Part shown: piece by piece, positions 1-9,072 of the stretch
Layout: every line of letters begins with the position of its first letter
Position numbering within the stretch: the first letter of the stretch is position 1
Assembly: GCA_900404475.1 (NCBI GenBank)
Contig: OUQQ01000536.1
Coordinates: 1 to 14,251, forward strand
Reading direction: 5' to 3'
Length of the DNA stretch: 14,251 nucleotides
DNA from: Spongospora subterranea
Lineage: Eukaryota > Endomyxa > Phytomyxea > Plasmodiophorida > Plasmodiophoridae
Translations under genes and position numbers: made by a program
Notes under the pieces: model-generated
Databases searched by the model: none
What the model was told of the DNA's origin: nothing
What the model saw: the letters and a program-made list of their open reading frames with translations, nothing else

Positions 1-95
1 ATAGCACAGTTGGGGTCGAGTATCATCAACATAATCCATTAATAGCACAGTTGGGGTCGAGTATCACATTGATAGCACAATTAGTGTCGAGTATC
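1..95. repeat. Short interspersed tandem repeat, about 25-bp unit, three copies
   Basis: A unit beginning ATAGCACAGTTGGGGTCGAG and ending TATC starts at 1, 42 and 72. The first two copies are identical over about 25 bp. The third has two or three substitutions (ACAATTAGTG in place of ACAGTTGGGG). The spacers differ (16 and 5 bp), so this is a degenerate cluster and not a clean satellite. It sits on the window edge, so the array may extend to the left. No coding function is visible. Confidence 0.85.
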
Positions 96-1148
96 TGGTC
101 ACCCAGACAATACTTTCGATGGCACTGTTGCCCTTCCCAAAATGGTTTTCCAGTATCGAGATGCAATGGTCTTTTGTTTCCCACAAGATGCACTCAGTGG
201 GTCAAGTGACTGAATTGTTCGTCATCACTTGTTGTTCATATTGTGATCCAAGCCGCTGATGTTTTATGCTCGATTAGGTCGGCGCCACGTTCTTGTTGTA
301 GAATTTGGAAGGGTCCCGAGAAGCGGTGCCCTTATCGCTGCTCATCATTTCGAGAGGATTTTTGCCTGGGTTCGTGTTTTGAGAAACAACGACTGCGCTT
401 TTGATACCGAGCAACGTCGAAGGGTGCGAAGGAGCTAACTCCATAATTTCACTTCATTGTTTGAATTGTCATATATATTCGTCCGTTCTTTTGATTGCCA
501 AATGCGAATCCATCCCGTTTGCCCTTGGTTGTGTATCAGTACCTTCATCGTGCACATCTGATGGCTACCCCTACACAATCTGTCCATTGGCAACCCTGTT
601 CACTCTGTCTAGCCTACAATGCCCTTGTCAGCGATAACGGTGTTTCCACGAAGCGAAGTCATCGTTGCAATAAGCCTGGATTTATTCGAATAGAGAATCG
701 AAAATTCGACAAACTTCATGGGCGATCTGCATCGTGATTAACGTGTGGTCATTCTGTTGTTTTCTCCCTTTATCATGTTCACAACTTTATTGATTGCCCT
801 CGCGAAAGTTGTCGATGGCCTCGCTACGATATCCAATTTGTAATAAACAATACATGGAGGTTCTTGCAGCAATCCAAAGGAGAACGATTCAGGATATTCA
901 TTGAACCATGTGCTGCTAAATGTCGATGTTAAAGAACATACTCGGGACATGAGGACAGTCTGGCATTGATCTTTCGCCATAAAATCAATAACAAATGAAA
1001 ACAGAGCAATTCCATCAATGGCCGAACTACATGATAACCTCTTAGTTACCCATATTTGTCGGATTAACCAACGGCCTTGAACACTACAGTAACGTCCGTC
1101 CAAATCGCCCAAACGCGTGTCGTTTGCAGTGAACTTTTCGACCATTTG
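96..1148. other. Gene-poor stretch
   Basis: No reading frame here shows a recognisable domain or a convincing exon chain. Short open frames exist on both strands; the longest, on the minus strand, is listed separately. No tRNA-like fold, retroelement motif or tandem repeat was seen after position 95. The stretch is probably intergenic or decayed. Confidence 0.5.
738..1145 (-). CDS. Weak candidate: 135-aa ORF of unknown function
   Basis: An ATG-started frame of 135 codons with no recognised domain, membrane segment or repeat. It has several cysteines and a mixed composition (start MVEKFTANDT, end NNRMTTR). It overlaps, antisense, the start of a plus-strand open frame at 1149-1442, so at most one of the two is likely real. 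Nothing in the neighbourhood supports expression. It is listed because it is the longest ATG-started frame in the first 1.4 kb. It may equally be chance. Confidence 0.15.
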   Translation of the reverse strand: MVEKFTANDTRLGDLDGRYCSVQGRWLIRQIWVTKRLSCSSAIDGIALFSFVIDFMAKDQCQTVLMSRVCSLTSTFSSTWFNEYPESFSFGLLQEPPCIVYYKLDIVARPSTTFARAINKVVNMIKGENNRMTTR

Positions 1149-1442
1149 ATGGGGCAGAAGGTGAGAACCGTTTTGGATCTGAATACAGTTTCATTCAACA
1201 AAACTAGATCGCACGAGATCATGAATTCGGGCTGCCTGAGCGAGAGACACAAGATATCGATCTCCGCCACAATTTTGGATATTGCACTCAAATATGGTTT
1301 GACAGAGGGAACCCCCTTCCAGCAAACTCGCCAACAAAGCCAGGCTCCCATGGAAAACTACACCAACGGTTATGAAAAGCCTTTCATATTCGTTGATGAA
1401 GGAGTATCATGCTATAATACTCACACAAAACCAACCTCGTAA
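1149..1442 (+). CDS. Weak candidate: 97-aa ORF of unknown function, possible exon
   Basis: The frame is open from before 1077, with its first ATG at 1149 (MGQKVRTVLD) and its end at NTHTKPTS. The middle (ISATILDIALKYGLTEG) reads like ordinary protein, but no family is recognised. A second open frame overlaps downstream (to 1602) and contains NIVNFFVKAVG followed by LLCDEREIWWLDD, so these could be two exons of one gene. I could not find a convincing GT-AG pair with matching phase. It lies upstream of the ankyrin gene on the same strand. Chance ORF remains possible. Confidence 0.2.
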   Translation: MGQKVRTVLDLNTVSFNKTRSHEIMNSGCLSERHKISISATILDIALKYGLTEGTPFQQTRQQSQAPMENYTNGYEKPFIFVDEGVSCYNTHTKPTS

Positions 1443-1639
1443 TATCGTCAACTTCTTCGTCAAAGCGGTCGGGTGTACGATCATTCCTGTAAAACAAGTT
1501 CTCCTCTGCGACGAACGGGAAATCTGGTGGCTCGATGATTTTTTTTTTCGTTCTTCCAGCGGCAGATCGTCATCGATCGGGAAAGAAATGCGGTGCCTGT
1601 GACATCCTCGATGACGACTACCAACCCCAGTTGAGGAAG

Positions 1640-1849
1640 ATGCGTCTGGCGACCGAATCGAGCAAATGCATTCGCCATTCTCGATCGAGGACCGTACCTA
1701 AAGGCGCCAACTTTAGAGCGGAACTCGATCAGCGCTCGTTCAATGAATCTCCAATAACCCTTTCATTCTATCAACACCCAACAATCGACCGTGAACGAGA
1801 TTCAGAAACATTCGAATCTTTCAGGAAGTTGAGTCAGCGAATTCAGAAA
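1640..1849 (+). other. Possible additional 5' exon of the ankyrin-repeat gene
   Basis: This frame is open from 1535, where an ATG is followed at once by a 10-T run, and has a better-placed ATG at 1640. It encodes a charged segment ending in RKLSQRIQK. A GT at 1850 and an AG at 1913-1914 would define a 65-bp phase-0 intron that joins LSQRIQK to LPYHEIEAG in the ankyrin protein, giving about 802 residues instead of 748. The phase match and intron size favour this. The donor (AAA|GTACAG) is mediocre, and the ATG at 1867 inside the would-be intron is a simpler start. Confidence 0.35.
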
Positions 1850-1866
1850 GTACAGGCGGAAGTTCA

Positions 1867-4172
1867 ATGTCATACAACACGATGCGCGCGGCTGCCCATG
1901 ACGGTTTTCGACAGTTGCCATACCACGAGATCGAGGCAGGAGCGACCTCAGGGCAGCATTCGCCAAGCGATGCCGACTCGATCGACTGGGGGAATTGGTG
2001 TGATCAAATCCTGGCGATAACGGGAGTTACTGGTGTTGGCATCTACTTTCTATTTACGGGATACGGGTTCATGGAGCGAGGCCTGGAGCTCAATGCGACA
2101 CCGGCACAAATTCGGGCGATCGGGAACAAACTCAACGGCCACGATAGGACCAGCGATATGGTCATTGGCGGCTGCATCTTCTCCGGCAAACCGTGCGAGT
2201 CCATCGCTAAGGTAAACCGAATTACACAGAATATGTCTCCGACGTTTGACAGTTTCGCGTGATTGAGTAGAACGGTGATACGGTCGTGTCGGTTTACCGG
2301 TCTGAACCAGCGACAATGATAATCGCAATCGGAACCCAAGATGTTCGTTCGAGCCTGAGGAAGATCGCGTCGGCCATGCCCGACCCTGTTTTCGAGAACC
2401 GTTACGTGTTCAGATTCCTCAGCGATAGCGAAGATGGTATGTCCTTCAAGCGGTTCGTCTCGTTCGATCAGCAGCCGATCCAGGTCAAGATGGTCAAGTT
2501 CGAAACGTGGCGCGGATTCATCGACCGATCTTGGCGCGAAAATAAATACTTATGGGCGACGAGCGATGCTGGAATGGATCGTGAAGAAGTGAAAAGTGGG
2601 AGGCAGACTTTCGCTCAGCGCCGCGCCGCTGGCTTCTTCGTCAGTGTTTGGGCAATCACGCGAATGACACGACGAATATTACCGCACGAAGCGGCGGCCG
2701 GTAGGGCTCAAGTGGTCGAGTACCGGATCCAATACGCCGACCATCTCCGGAACGCGCATCACGACATTGTGTTCGTCGTGTACGACGTCCTCCCCGATCA
2801 AAGCATTCTCGGCTCGCTGTACAACTTCCTGGCCAATGAAGTACCGGCGGGAAAGGCAGCGGGAAAGACAGGGTCCCAATCCCAACCCCCAAAGCAGGCC
2901 GCACCGGCAATGAATGCCAAGCCGGCCCCCGTCGCACACGCTCCGAGCAACGTCAACGCACGAGACGCTGATGGCGCAACGAAGCTCATATACGCCGCCA
3001 TCGACGGAAACGAGCATGAAGTACAACGGCTGTTAGAAGCCAAGGCGGACCCCAATCTTCAACGTTTACCATCGGGCGAGACGGCGCTGTTGTATGCGAC
3101 CATGCAGAAGAACTTCGGCATTGTGAAGCAGTTGATTGCGGCCGGGGCCGACGTCAATCTTCAGGACAATAACGGAGATTACCCGTTGTTAAATGCATCG
3201 TCTGCGTGTCATGACCCGATTGTTAAGGCGCTGCTGGCGGCTGGTGCCGATCCCAATGTACAGTCTGATGGCAATGCATCGCCGCTACACATCGCGGCGC
3301 AACAAGGCAAGCTGGACGTGATGCGATCGCTATTGCGATCGGGGGCCAACGTCGATTCCCTTCACGAGGAATGGTCGCCGCTGGCCATTGCCAGCGCAAA
3401 CAATCATGATCGGGCGGTGCAACTGCTGCTAGCTTCAGGAGCCGATGTCGATGGCAGTGGCGGAGGACCACCGTTGTGGATAGCGGCAGAAATGGGGCAC
3501 ACTCTCATTGTCCAACGGCTATTGACAGCTCATGCCGACCTCAACGCCGAGTGCAATGGATCAACGCCACTGGAGCGCGCTGAAGAGAAAGGACATTCGG
3601 AAGTTGTCGATCTCTTGTGGAAATATTCTCCAACGGGAGCGGTGAAGTCGGCGGATGATGTCGACGATCGTGATTTTGCCGGTCGCACGCCGCTGATCAA
3701 AGCCACCAGAGCTGGCAATGCTGTGGAAGTGGAGCGGCTGCTATCGGCTGGTGCCAATGTCAACCTCGTCGACGACAACGGCAATAGTGCACTGCTTTAT
3801 TCATGCATCGTTGACATGGCCGTTTCAGAGCTGTTGGTACAAGCTGGTGCCCAGGTCAATGTTCGGAATCCTCGTGGGGGCACTCCACTCATCATGGCAG
3901 TCTATTCCGGTAAACCGGAATTGGTAAAGATGTTTATGGCCGCTGGAGCAGATATCGATGCCACGACGAATGACGGCCGCTCGGCGCTACACGAGGCGTC
4001 CGAGCTCGACGATGACGCTTCAGTACAGTTACTGTTGGCGGCCGGATCTGACGTCAATGCCAAGGCCAATGACGGCAGCACGCCGCTGGACATCGCGACC
4101 AGTAGTTCATCAATCAGAGTTGTGCCGTTGCTGCGGAAAGCTGGCGGAACGCGTCGTACGACGACGCCTTGA
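1867..4172 (+). CDS. Membrane-anchored ankyrin-repeat protein
   Basis: Two exons, 1867-2211 and 2271-4172, flank a 59-bp GT-AG intron (2212-2270) containing in-frame stops. Both exon ends are phase 0, and splicing gives about 748 residues. Residues 48-64 (ILAITGVTGVGIYFLF) form one likely transmembrane segment after a short polar N-terminus. Residues 70-330 are a domain I do not recognise, rich in aromatic and charged residues. A Pro/Ala/Lys linker follows. About 12 ankyrin repeats then run to the C-terminus, with the usual TPL..A...G and LL.AGADVN signatures. The stretch after repeat 7 (SADDVDDRD) interrupts the stack. Ankyrin stacks bind partner proteins, so a tethered scaffold is inferred; no enzyme motif is visible. 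The start is the first ATG of the frame, and an upstream exon is possible. Downstream it is convergent with the MIC19-like gene. Confidence 0.88.
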
Positions 4173-4720
4173 CAATGGTGACGCCGTCCACCAGACACTC
4201 GAAAGCCGCATCAACAATAAAATCAACCTGGCTCCGATATTGGCACGAATCAGGCAAGCGATCCGTTCAGGACCCGATTTGGGTTCCACTTCGGCATCAT
4301 TGTGAGGTCGGGTTCCGCTTCAATCATCGCCGACGCGAAGCCGCGCCAAGATCCCGTTGCCAATCGTTGAAAACCTGTTCGCGACACTTTTGACGGCCCG
4401 ATTCGACTCCGAAGTGAACACACCATTTCGCCTTCTCGTTTTCTGTTGCAGATTGTTGATGTCAATTCCTGGATGGTCCTGATCTGCCAATAAATTAGCT
4501 CCCGTTGTCATTGTCAACTTAACGGATTGCACATCTTTCCGCGAGTCGCTTGTCAATCTGTGTCGCCGTCGCGACATGAACATCGATTTTCCAATTGAGT
4601 ACAAGCTCCGAGAAGACTGTGAATTGGCGACAAATAACTCTTGTAGAGCATCGATTGCAGTGAGTAAAGGAGCGGAGACACGACGATTGCTGAGTGTACT
4701 GAAATATATGAACTAGATTA
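4173..4720. other. Convergent intergenic region
   Basis: This is the space between the 3' ends of the ankyrin gene (+) and the MIC19-like gene (-). It contains the AATAAA noted above. It also contains a plus-strand open frame continuing to 4305 in a different phase from the ankyrin frame (VHQTLESRINNKINL), which could be an alternative ankyrin C-terminus. No domain, repeat or RNA gene was recognised in the rest. Confidence 0.5.
4216..4221 (+). promoter_or_regulatory. Possible polyadenylation signal for the ankyrin gene
   Basis: The hexamer AATAAA lies 44 nt after the ankyrin stop codon, a normal distance for a polyadenylation signal. A single hexamer in a fairly AT-balanced region is weak evidence. 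Confidence 0.35.
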
Positions 4721-5474
4721 TTAATTCGATATGATACACCTTTCATATTCTTTGATCAATTCTGAACATTGCAAAGGTGAAGGGGCGGTCTGATAGCACC
4801 TTACGATCTTGTCCCTGATGTTGGCACACTGCTGTCCCGCCTGTAATGGCTCGGCTTTGCTGCAACGGCCATGCCTTTCAACAACTCCATCTAGATTTGA
4901 CGATATTGTCGACATGGTCCTATCCTCATCATCGCTTCCTTCGGGACCTTCTGGCTCAATAATCATAATAGATTCTCCTTTAATTCCAACAACCTCTCCA
5001 CCGCCCTCATTGCCTTGATCTTCCACCGCACTCCCTTCATGGTCGACAGAAGTTTCGGACGATGATGCGTTATTGTCACCAGCAACTTCCTCACCGGAAT
5101 TCTCAGTTGTTTCAGCTTCTTGAACAACAGAATCAACCTCTGATTCAGGCTCTTGTGATTCTTCACCAGCATCGTCGCTGGATTCATATTGTTTGGGTTG
5201 TTCTGATTGTCGATCGAACGAGGGAATGGAACTAAAGACTGATGGTGGTATATCAGGACTAAATGTCTGTCTTAGACGATCACTCCTCTGGCGACGGCTG
5301 GCTTGCTGCTTAATAATGGCCTTCATAAGAGCGTCTGACACCTGATATGGCATTGTGAGTGAGGAATAGGGCGAATAGACAGATGAACTGTACGTGGACA
5401 GCGTTATCACTATTCACATCATACTCCTCTCCATCATATCGCTCATCACCTGATGATGATTGGGCCGCTCCCAT
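4721..5474 (-). CDS. MICOS-like twin-CX9C protein (MIC19/CHCHD3-type)
   Basis: Exon 1 is 5474-5394 and exon 2 is 5341-4721, separated by a 52-bp GTACAG...TATCAG intron, giving 233 residues. The N-terminus is MGAAQSSS, a glycine-2 N-myristoylation pattern as in MIC19. Residues 28-50 (VSDALMKAIIKQ, then RRQRSDRLRQ) resemble the helix that follows in that family. The middle is long, acidic and Ser/Glu-rich. The C-terminus carries cysteines at 199, 209, 219 and 229, each separated by nine residues: the CHCH twin-CX9C fold oxidised by the MIA40/ERV1 relay in the mitochondrial intermembrane space. In known MICOS, MIC19 links MIC60 to the outer membrane and shapes cristae. Length matches human CHCHD3 (227 aa). 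Other in-frame donors (for example GTGAAT at 5417) would give a shorter exon 1. MIC25 or another CHCH protein is the alternative. Confidence 0.8.
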
Positions 5475-6472
5475 GATCCCTGTAATATCTGAACCTGATC
5501 CCGGGGCGTTATTGGCCAGGAGCCCTTTTAGCGCCAAGGAGCGGGTAATACACGATACACAATAGACTGCGATAACAGTCGGGTGTTTGGTACACTATAC
5601 TGTACTGGGACAATCACATCATTGGACTCCGGAGATTGATCACACTTTCGCCCAAACCCCAACTGTGTTTTAATCTGAATTTGTAACCGACGCTGATTAA
5701 AGAAGGATGCATTTTCGACATGACTCGAGCCTTTTTATGTCTGAAGCGAATTTATTTCTCAGCTCTACTTTGTTTGATGTTAGTCTTTCATTGGGACACC
5801 GGTCGAGAGTTGAGAAACGGTGCCGATTTGTACCAAGGACAAGAAACCGTTTCAGACATTGTTCGACGGACGATTCTCTGGATCGCTGTAAACCAAGGAG
5901 AGATACTGTTTCATAACACCTGAGGCCGGCATTCAGATGACACGATTTCGGGCCTGGAAAGATGATGGAACGAATTTGCCGCCAGAAGGATCCTCTGTTC
6001 CAGAGCAATCTTTGAGATGGAAATATACCGGAATCCGAGTCAGTTCCTGAGGTTAATAACCGATTGCCGATATAGACGGATTGTGACACAATAATGTGTT
6101 GCAGCCCCTGGTATGGCCAATTATAGACGGATTGTGACACAATAATGTGTTGCAGCCCCTGGTATGGCCAATTATAGACGGATTGTGACACAACCCCCTC
6201 TGATCAAGGGTACACCTACCGAGCCACGTCCTGTAACGGTCAACGACAGTGCGAGTGTTGGTTGATCGTATGCAGTCTGTGACCGGCTGTCGTCCCATTA
6301 TCAATCTGACATGATATATCGACGTGAGGGCTCCGCTTATGGGTGTCCCCTCCAAATCGGAGATACGATAGGTGGGTGGAGGGTCTATCATGGCTCTAGA
6401 ATTGGATTATTGCTGTGATTGGATATTTCTCGATCATAACTCGTTTTACTCGTCGATTTGGTGCCGCTGAGG
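5475..6472. promoter_or_regulatory. Divergent intergenic region between the MIC19-like and transporter genes
   Basis: About 1 kb separates two divergent start codons, so it should hold both promoters. ATTGG, the complement of a CCAAT box, occurs at 6401-6405 and 6418-6422, within 75 nt of the transporter start. A 51-bp tandem repeat lies at 6071-6193. A 164-codon minus-strand frame (6191-5697) exists only because the 51-bp unit is a multiple of three and keeps the frame open. It has no ATG start and no domain, so I do not call it a gene. Confidence 0.45.
6071..6193. repeat. 51-bp tandem repeat, 2.4 copies
   Basis: Copies start at 6071, 6122 and 6173 with the motif TATAGACGGATTGTGACACA. The first two 51-bp units are identical over their full length. 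The third stops matching after 21 bp, at CAACCCCC. Exact identity means a recent duplication or ongoing homogenisation. Each unit contains GCAGCCCCTGGTATGGCCAA. It lies upstream of both flanking genes, so copy number could affect transcription, but that is inference. Confidence 0.95.
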
Positions 6473-8609
6473 ATGAAGGAGCTGCAAATTTCGTCCAGCG
6501 GAGATCAACGTCTGGCATCGATCAAGTCGATTAGCCCCAAGGCCCTCGAAGAAGCTCGCAAGTCTGGTGTAAAATCCAAACCCGATAATTATAATCGCTC
6601 TGAGGATGTTAAGTCAGTCGCCCGGGCCAGCTTCAATTTTGCAAATGTACCTGACCAGTTTATCTGAGTCGCCGCCTCATTTCTCATTCCTTTTGTATTC
6701 CAGACAATTCTTGGAGCCGGTATCATAGGTACATGAACAGGGATCATCTTTGGAACGACGTGAATATTTTTGAAAGGGATGCCGTTTGCGTTGAAGCGAA
6801 CTGGGTTATTGATGGGCTGTTTATTGATGATGTTCGTGGCGTATTTATCCGCATATAGCTCCAGAATGCTCGTCCAATGCGCTAACAAGGTGGGTTGAAA
6901 TGGCTTAATTCCCTTTATTTCGCAATTGACGTTTTGAAATCTAGGTCGGGGCGACAACTTATGAAGGCCTATGTAGACAGATTTTAGGTGGCAAGGTCCT
7001 CGATCAAATTTTTTATGGACTCAGTCAGTAACTGATTTCGGTTTTGTTTCTAGGCGTTCAATGTCGTATTGCTCTGTATGGGTGCTTTCGCGTTTGGTGG
7101 AATGGTGAACTAAACCTGGTTATCATTGTAAAACCAGTACTAATGTTGGACTTTCAGACAGCCTACCTGATTTTGATTGGGGACGCCGCGACTTTTGTGT
7201 CCAGGGCTTGGTTTGGTAATCATTATTAATAGCAAAATGTTTTCAATGTCTCTCGACTGCCTTCACCAATTGGAAATTTATACATGACTGAATAACAAGT
7301 GTTCGTTGACAGTTTGTTTTATGGTTTTTCGCTCCCTCATACGCTTTTCTGGTTGTTTTGAATTTCATACTAATGTCATTACGCGTTTCCAATTAGTTGT
7401 AACAATCTGATTGGTATTTAGGGACTGATACGTTATTCTCCGATCGAAGAATTTTGATTTTGGGGTTTAGCTGTATCTGCGTGCTGCCGTTGAGCTTGAT
7501 CAGGGACATAACTAAATTATCTTTTGGGAGTTTCCTTGGCCTAGTCTCCATCGCCGTCATCGTGATAACTGTTATCTGGCATGGTCCTGCAGCAGCACAG
7601 CAGATGACTCTTGCGGAAAATCAAACGTCTTCAGCAATCTCGGTTATCGAAAGCACATTGTTTGCGGGAATCGGTATCGTTGGTGTAAATCAGCCTGGCA
7701 TGTTCATACTAAATCTCTACGTCAGGGACTATGTCTTTTGCATTCGTCTGCAATCATAGCGCGTTTATCGTGTTCAACTCATTAGATCATCCAACCCCAA
7801 GCCGATGGCGTTTGATCACCAATATATCCGTTGGATTCGCGTTTTTCATGTGTTTTATATTCGGAGTCTCAGGATATGTTAATTTCCGTCAATCCACCAA
7901 AGCGGTTTGTTAGAATGTGAGTGTTTCAAAAAGTGGTGGCTTACAGTCGATGGCAGGATATATTGGGTAATTTCCCTGCAAGTGACGAGGTTATGAACAT
8001 ATCTCGTGTAATGTTGGTTACCACAATGGTGCGTCTAGTATCACATTTCATTTCGAGTTTGCGGTTAATTTTCAGTTGGCGTGGAACGGTTTCATCGCTC
8101 CAGCAGAGTTCGTACTCATTTCATTGTCGGTAGATTTTCACATACCCCATGGAAATGTTTGTCGCTCGGCATTGTATACTGCAGGTTGTTACACAAGAAG
8201 AACATTGCTCGTATTGGAAATACGCTCTGGCATCCTTGTCGCTGTTCGCTGCCACTCTAGCCATAGCAATAACGGTTCCCGACGTGGGCATTGTTATAGG
8301 TCAGTAAATGTTGGGTATAGTGTTTGCCTTATAAATTTATTTAACTCTTGTATATCAGAGGTGACGGGTGCCATCTCTGCATCATGTGTTGGATATATCC
8401 TCCCAGGGTTCATTTATCTGAAGATGACAGGCTATGAGGAGGTGAAGCGCAACGCATTAGCTGTCTGGAACCGAGCTCCAAACGACGTAGGCGATAAACC
8501 GCCGTTCATGAATCAGGTGCGGATGGCGACTCGTGATGTTGGTCCACTGATGTTAGTCGGGTTTGGGACCTTGGCAATGGTCGCTGGAACTGTAACGGCG
8601 TTTATCTAG
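6473..8609 (+). CDS. Amino acid/auxin permease-family transporter (AVT/SLC38-like)
   Basis: Eleven exons: 6473-6646, 6704-6728, 6777-6889, 6945-6995, 7054-7104, 7158-7215, 7422-7682, 7726-7904, 7957-8028, 8134-8299, 8359-8609. All ten introns are GT-AG, the phases agree, and the sum is 1401 nt (466 residues). Family landmarks appear in order: NFANTILGAGIIGMPFAL in TM1, LILIGD, the RDITKLSFGSFLGL turn, SFAFVCNHSAFIVFNSL, GYVNFRQSTKADILGNFP, and TYPMEMFVARH near TM9. A 58-residue polar N-terminus precedes about 11 membrane segments, and the C-terminus is short. Family members move neutral amino acids across vacuolar/lysosomal or plasma membranes, driven by H+ or Na+; the substrate cannot be read here. 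Eight introns are 43-59 bp, while intron 6 (206 bp) and intron 9 (105 bp) are longer. Exon 2 is only 25 nt. The intron 8 donor (GCG|GTTTGT) is the least certain junction. Confidence 0.93.
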
Positions 8610-9072
8610 CTGTGGTTTGCCCTCTTCTTTTTGAGTTTAATTAAATTGATGGTTCATAATTTTGTTACTATCTCAATCAATCTCAAACACAGCGATTGCT
8701 TTACAAAAAGGTTTCCTGCACAGATGGCCCTGTGCGAAAATATATCCATCACAATTTGAAATACCGGAAAAAAGCGTTTCCCGATTGATTGCAGACCCCT
8801 TGTGACGGGGAATTTGCCGAGAACTCAATGATGAACACAGCGAAAGAAGATGACGCCTTGACAATTCATTAATTTCGCAAAGTACAGTACTACAGATAAT
8901 CGGAGATACGTTGATGTAGGTCAAGCTGTTTGAAACTGATCAAGACCACCCTATAAAGACAAATCGCTGAAGAGCGCGTGATACAGTAAAAATTTCAGTT
9001 GAGGCCCTGGGGATCTGAAGTAGGGTCCAAAGTCCTAGACAAAACGAGCTCAGGGCCTTGATAGAGATATTT
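8610..9072. other. Convergent intergenic region
   Basis: This region separates the transporter stop (+) from the stop of the unrecognised minus-strand gene. It is AT-rich. An 83-codon minus-strand frame (8924-8673) has no domain and no partner exons, so it is not called. No AATAAA is seen close to the transporter stop. Confidence 0.5.

Noticed and set aside
1..95. CRISPR-like array
   Set aside because: Only three degenerate copies with spacers of 16 and 5 bp, in a eukaryotic context.
2043..3784. Several minus-strand ORFs of 80-115 codons
   Set aside because: Shadows of the GC-rich ankyrin coding frame on the opposite strand.
5697..6191. 164-codon minus-strand ORF with two 17-residue repeats
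   Set aside because: It lacks an ATG, and the repeat comes from the 51-bp tandem DNA repeat whose length is divisible by three. No domain or splice support.
7216..7421. A hidden exon inside the 206-bp transporter intron
   Set aside because: The flanking exons join directly in phase and match the family's spacing between the LIGD motif and the next membrane segment.
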